This document shows, piece by piece, positions 4,973 through 6,851 of a DNA stretch of 6,851 bases; the first letter of the stretch is position 1, and each line of letters begins with the position of its first letter. A model generated the notes under the pieces. It was not told the origin of the DNA. It searched no databases and was given only the letters and a program-made list of their open reading frames with translations. Source of the stretch: an uncultured Clostridium sp. (GTDB lineage: Bacteria; Bacillota; Clostridia; Clostridiales; Clostridiaceae); contig CAKVNP010000116.1 in the NCBI GenBank assembly GCA_934777095.1, positions 1 to 6,851 of the forward strand, written 5' to 3'. The position numbers and the translations under genes were made by a program.

Positions 4973-6230
4973 ATGAAAGAAGTAATTATAGTTGGGGCAG
5001 GTATAGGTGGATTATGTACAGCCATAAGATTATTAGCTCAAGGATATAAAGTTACTATTTTAGAAAAGGAAAATACGGTAGGTGGGAAAATCAATTAAGG
5101 AATACGAAAAATTTTTATTTAAAACATTAGATAAATATATGATTGCTAAAGAATATCTTCTTGATAAAAAAATGATAAGTATAAAAGAAATTATGAGACC
5201 GAAAACAATAAAAGAAATACTTAAGTTACAACCTTTAAATACAAGCTACAGCTATATTGCTAGCATGATTCATAATGAAAAACTAAAAAATTATTTACTA
5301 TTCCAAGCTATGTATATCGGAATTAATCCTTTTAAAGATTCAAGCGTTTATTCTATAATACCAGCAATAACTGCAGAATACGGACTTTATCATGTTAAAG
5401 GTGGTTTCTATAATTATATTTTAGCATTAGAAAAACTTATTGGTGAATTAGGAGGAAGCATAGAAAAAAATACTTATGTAACAGAAATCTTACAAAGAGA
5501 AAATAAAATACATGAGGTAAAAACTACTAAAGGATTTTATAGAGCAGATATAGTAGTCTGTAATGCAGATTTTCCCTATGCCATAGAAAATCTATTTAGT
5601 GATGATATAAGAGAAGGCAGCTATAGTAGAAAAAATATCGCAGAAAAGCCATGTTCATATGCAGTTTTTATGATTTATTTAGGATTAAGAAAAAAATATC
5701 TTGTATTAACTTTACATAATATTTTTATCAATAAAGAGTTAGAGGTAAGTTTTAATGAACCACTGGCAGGAAAACTGCCAAGAAATCCTTCTCTATATAT
5801 GTATTATCCAAGTGCTTTAGACGATAGCTTTTGTGTAGCAGGAAAATCTGTATTAAATATAATGGTGAGAGTACCTAATTTAGGACATAAAAATATAATG
5901 TGGAATGAAGAGGATAAAATTAATTATGGAAATAAGATAATTAAAATAATAAAAAGTATACCAGGAATGGAGGATATCGAAGAAAATATAGAGTTTAAGG
6001 ATTATTTAACGCCTATTGATTTAAAAAAAAGATTTAATGCATATAAAGGAAATTCCTTTGGCTTAAGCCATAAACTTTTGCAAAGCACATATTTAAGACC
6101 TCATCTTAAATCAAAAAGCATTAGAGGGCTTTATTATATTGGATCATCAACACACCCAGGGAATGGGGCTTCTGTTATTATTGATGGTAGCAGAATATTA
6201 ACTAAGTTAATTGAAGAAGTTGAAGAATAA
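4973..6230 (+). pseudogene. CrtI/phytoene-desaturase-type FAD oxidoreductase, frameshifted and internally deleted
   Basis: A CrtI/CrtN-type oxidoreductase uses FAD to desaturate or otherwise oxidise isoprenoid or related lipid substrates. The ATG at 4973 has an AAGGAAGTGG ribosome binding site at 4955-4964 and opens with a perfect FAD-binding Rossmann start, VIIVGAGIGGL, a beta2 end ILEKE and then VGGKIN. The frame stops at TAA 5096-5098 after only 41 residues. The body continues in the +1 frame from about 5085 to 6230. It contains GLYHVKGGFYNYILALEKL (near 5382), VVCNADFPYA (near 5550) and the C-terminal FAD signature GLYYIGSSTHPGNGAS. Full members are about 490-500 residues, while the two pieces total about 420. 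Some 70 residues that normally follow GGK(I/M)N are therefore missing at the junction, including the GFxFDxGPS-like strand. A single-base sequencing error cannot explain this loss, so the gene is probably inactive. The second piece has no convincing start of its own; the GTG at 5082 lacks a well-placed ribosome binding site. It follows the Asn-rich protein gene closely. Confidence 0.85.
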
Positions 6231-6263
6231 TTTAATTATTATGTTAGAATAATCATATGGTAA

Positions 6264-6269
6264 TATAAT
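6264..6269 (+). promoter_or_regulatory. Possible -10 element for the nitroreductase gene
   Basis: A perfect TATAAT lies 33 bases before the nitroreductase start codon, but there is no clear -35 or TG extension upstream. The 72-bp spacer after the broken desaturase shows no clear terminator, so read-through from upstream is also possible. Confidence 0.3.
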
Positions 6270-6302
6270 TATATAAAGTATATAAACAGAGGAGAAGTAT
6301 TA

Positions 6303-6851
6303 ATGACTAACTTAGATTTTATTTATAATAGAAAAAGCATTAGAGCATATAAGGATACAGAAGTGCCAAAGGAAGATATACTAAAGATGCTAGAGGCAGC
6401 AACTTTAGCACCTTCACCAAAACATCAGCAAAATTGGCATTTTGTTGTTGTTCAGGACAAAAAAGTAGTGGCTGAAATTGCAGAGGCAGTAACTAAAAGC
6501 CATGAACATATAGCCTCTTTTACCAAAAATGAAGAGGAAAAGAAAAAGTTTATGAATTTACTGCCATATTATATCAACTTTAAAAATGCTCCTTGTACAA
6601 TTATTGTTTATGCTAATGAGTATAAGATGATTGAAGAAAAAATCTTAAGAGCTAGTAATGTAGGGGAAGATATTATAGAAACTATGAAAAGTACTGACTC
6701 AGCAGCGCAAGGAATTGGAGCAGCAGTAGAAAACTTTATGCTGGCTGCCACAGCTATGGGTTATGGGACATGTTATATGACAGGACCTGTTCATGCTAAG
6801 AGAGAAATAGAAGAATTAATAGGCTTTGAAAAACCAGGATATTCTTTAATG
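6303..6851 (+). CDS. Nitroreductase-family FMN oxidoreductase, N-terminal part (cut by window edge)
   Basis: 183 codons are visible with no stop before the window ends. Nitroreductases are cytosolic homodimers that use FMN and NAD(P)H to reduce nitro groups, quinones or flavins. Visible family features are the FMN-phosphate-binding start RKSIRAYKDTEVP at about residues 10-22, the segment LAPSPKHQQNWHFVVVQD at about 37-54, and the later core helix AAQGIGAAVENFMLAATAMGYGTCYMTGP at about 138-166. GY-S-L-M at the edge corresponds to the usual P-x-GY-x-P stretch near the C-terminus, so perhaps 10-25 residues are missing. AGGAGA at 6290-6295, seven bases upstream, supports the ATG. The substrate is unknown. 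It lies 72 bp after the desaturase remnant and may have its own promoter. Confidence 0.9.
   Translation, partial: MTNLDFIYNRKSIRAYKDTEVPKEDILKMLEAATLAPSPKHQQNWHFVVVQDKKVVAEIAEAVTKSHEHIASFTKNEEEKKKFMNLLPYYINFKNAPCTIIVYANEYKMIEEKILRASNVGEDIIETMKSTDSAAQGIGAAVENFMLAATAMGYGTCYMTGPVHAKREIEELIGFEKPGYSLM

Noticed and set aside
5066..5100. Programmed +1 frameshift at the AAAA run before TAA 5096, joining the two desaturase pieces
   Set aside because: Joining the frames would still leave out about 70 residues of the normal protein, and there is no recognisable stimulatory signal, so a deletion is the simpler explanation.
5082..6230. Separate functional CDS starting at GTG 5082
   Set aside because: There is no well-spaced ribosome binding site, the start lies inside the upstream fragment, and the product would lack the FAD-binding Rossmann motif essential to the family.
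6231..6302. Terminator after the desaturase remnant
   Set aside because: The AATTATT/AATAAT inverted pair near 6234-6253 is too short and AT-only, with no T-run.

Overview
This is a strongly AT-rich window. Its codon use, AGGAGG-type ribosome binding sites and gene families point to a low-GC Firmicute, most likely Clostridium sensu stricto; this is inferred from style, not from a marker gene. It looks like ordinary chromosome. I see no transposase, integrase, tRNA, rRNA or CRISPR array.

Layout from left to right: (1) the first 15 codons of a class II fructose-bisphosphate aldolase gene on the minus strand, running off the left edge; (2) a divergent gene for a PHP-domain metal-dependent phosphoesterase; (3) a convergent minus-strand gene for a DeoR-family sugar-responsive repressor; (4) a divergent gene for a Cof-type HAD phosphatase; (5) a 104-residue cysteine-containing protein I do not recognise; (6) a convergent minus-strand pentapeptide-repeat protein; (7) a divergent Asn-rich, hydrophobic, probably membrane protein of unknown function; (8) a CrtI/phytoene-desaturase-type FAD oxidoreductase broken by a frameshift and lacking a block of the normal protein; (9) the start of a nitroreductase-family gene, cut by the right edge.

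Most genes appear to be single transcription units. Hairpin terminators follow the PHP gene and the HAD gene, and a weaker hairpin lies between the convergent 104-residue and pentapeptide genes. The clearest functional pair is the repressor and HAD phosphatase. They share a 124-bp divergent region with a good promoter for the phosphatase, a weaker one for the repressor, and three copies of an ATTATCATT/AATGATAAY element overlapping both. This suggests an autoregulated repressor controlling a sugar-phosphate phosphatase. The membrane protein and the broken desaturase are 23 bp apart on one strand and were probably co-transcribed.

I find no convincing new multi-gene system. The points most worth following are the desaturase deletion, the shared operator region, the uninterrupted pentapeptide solenoid with its cysteine column, and two unrecognised proteins.
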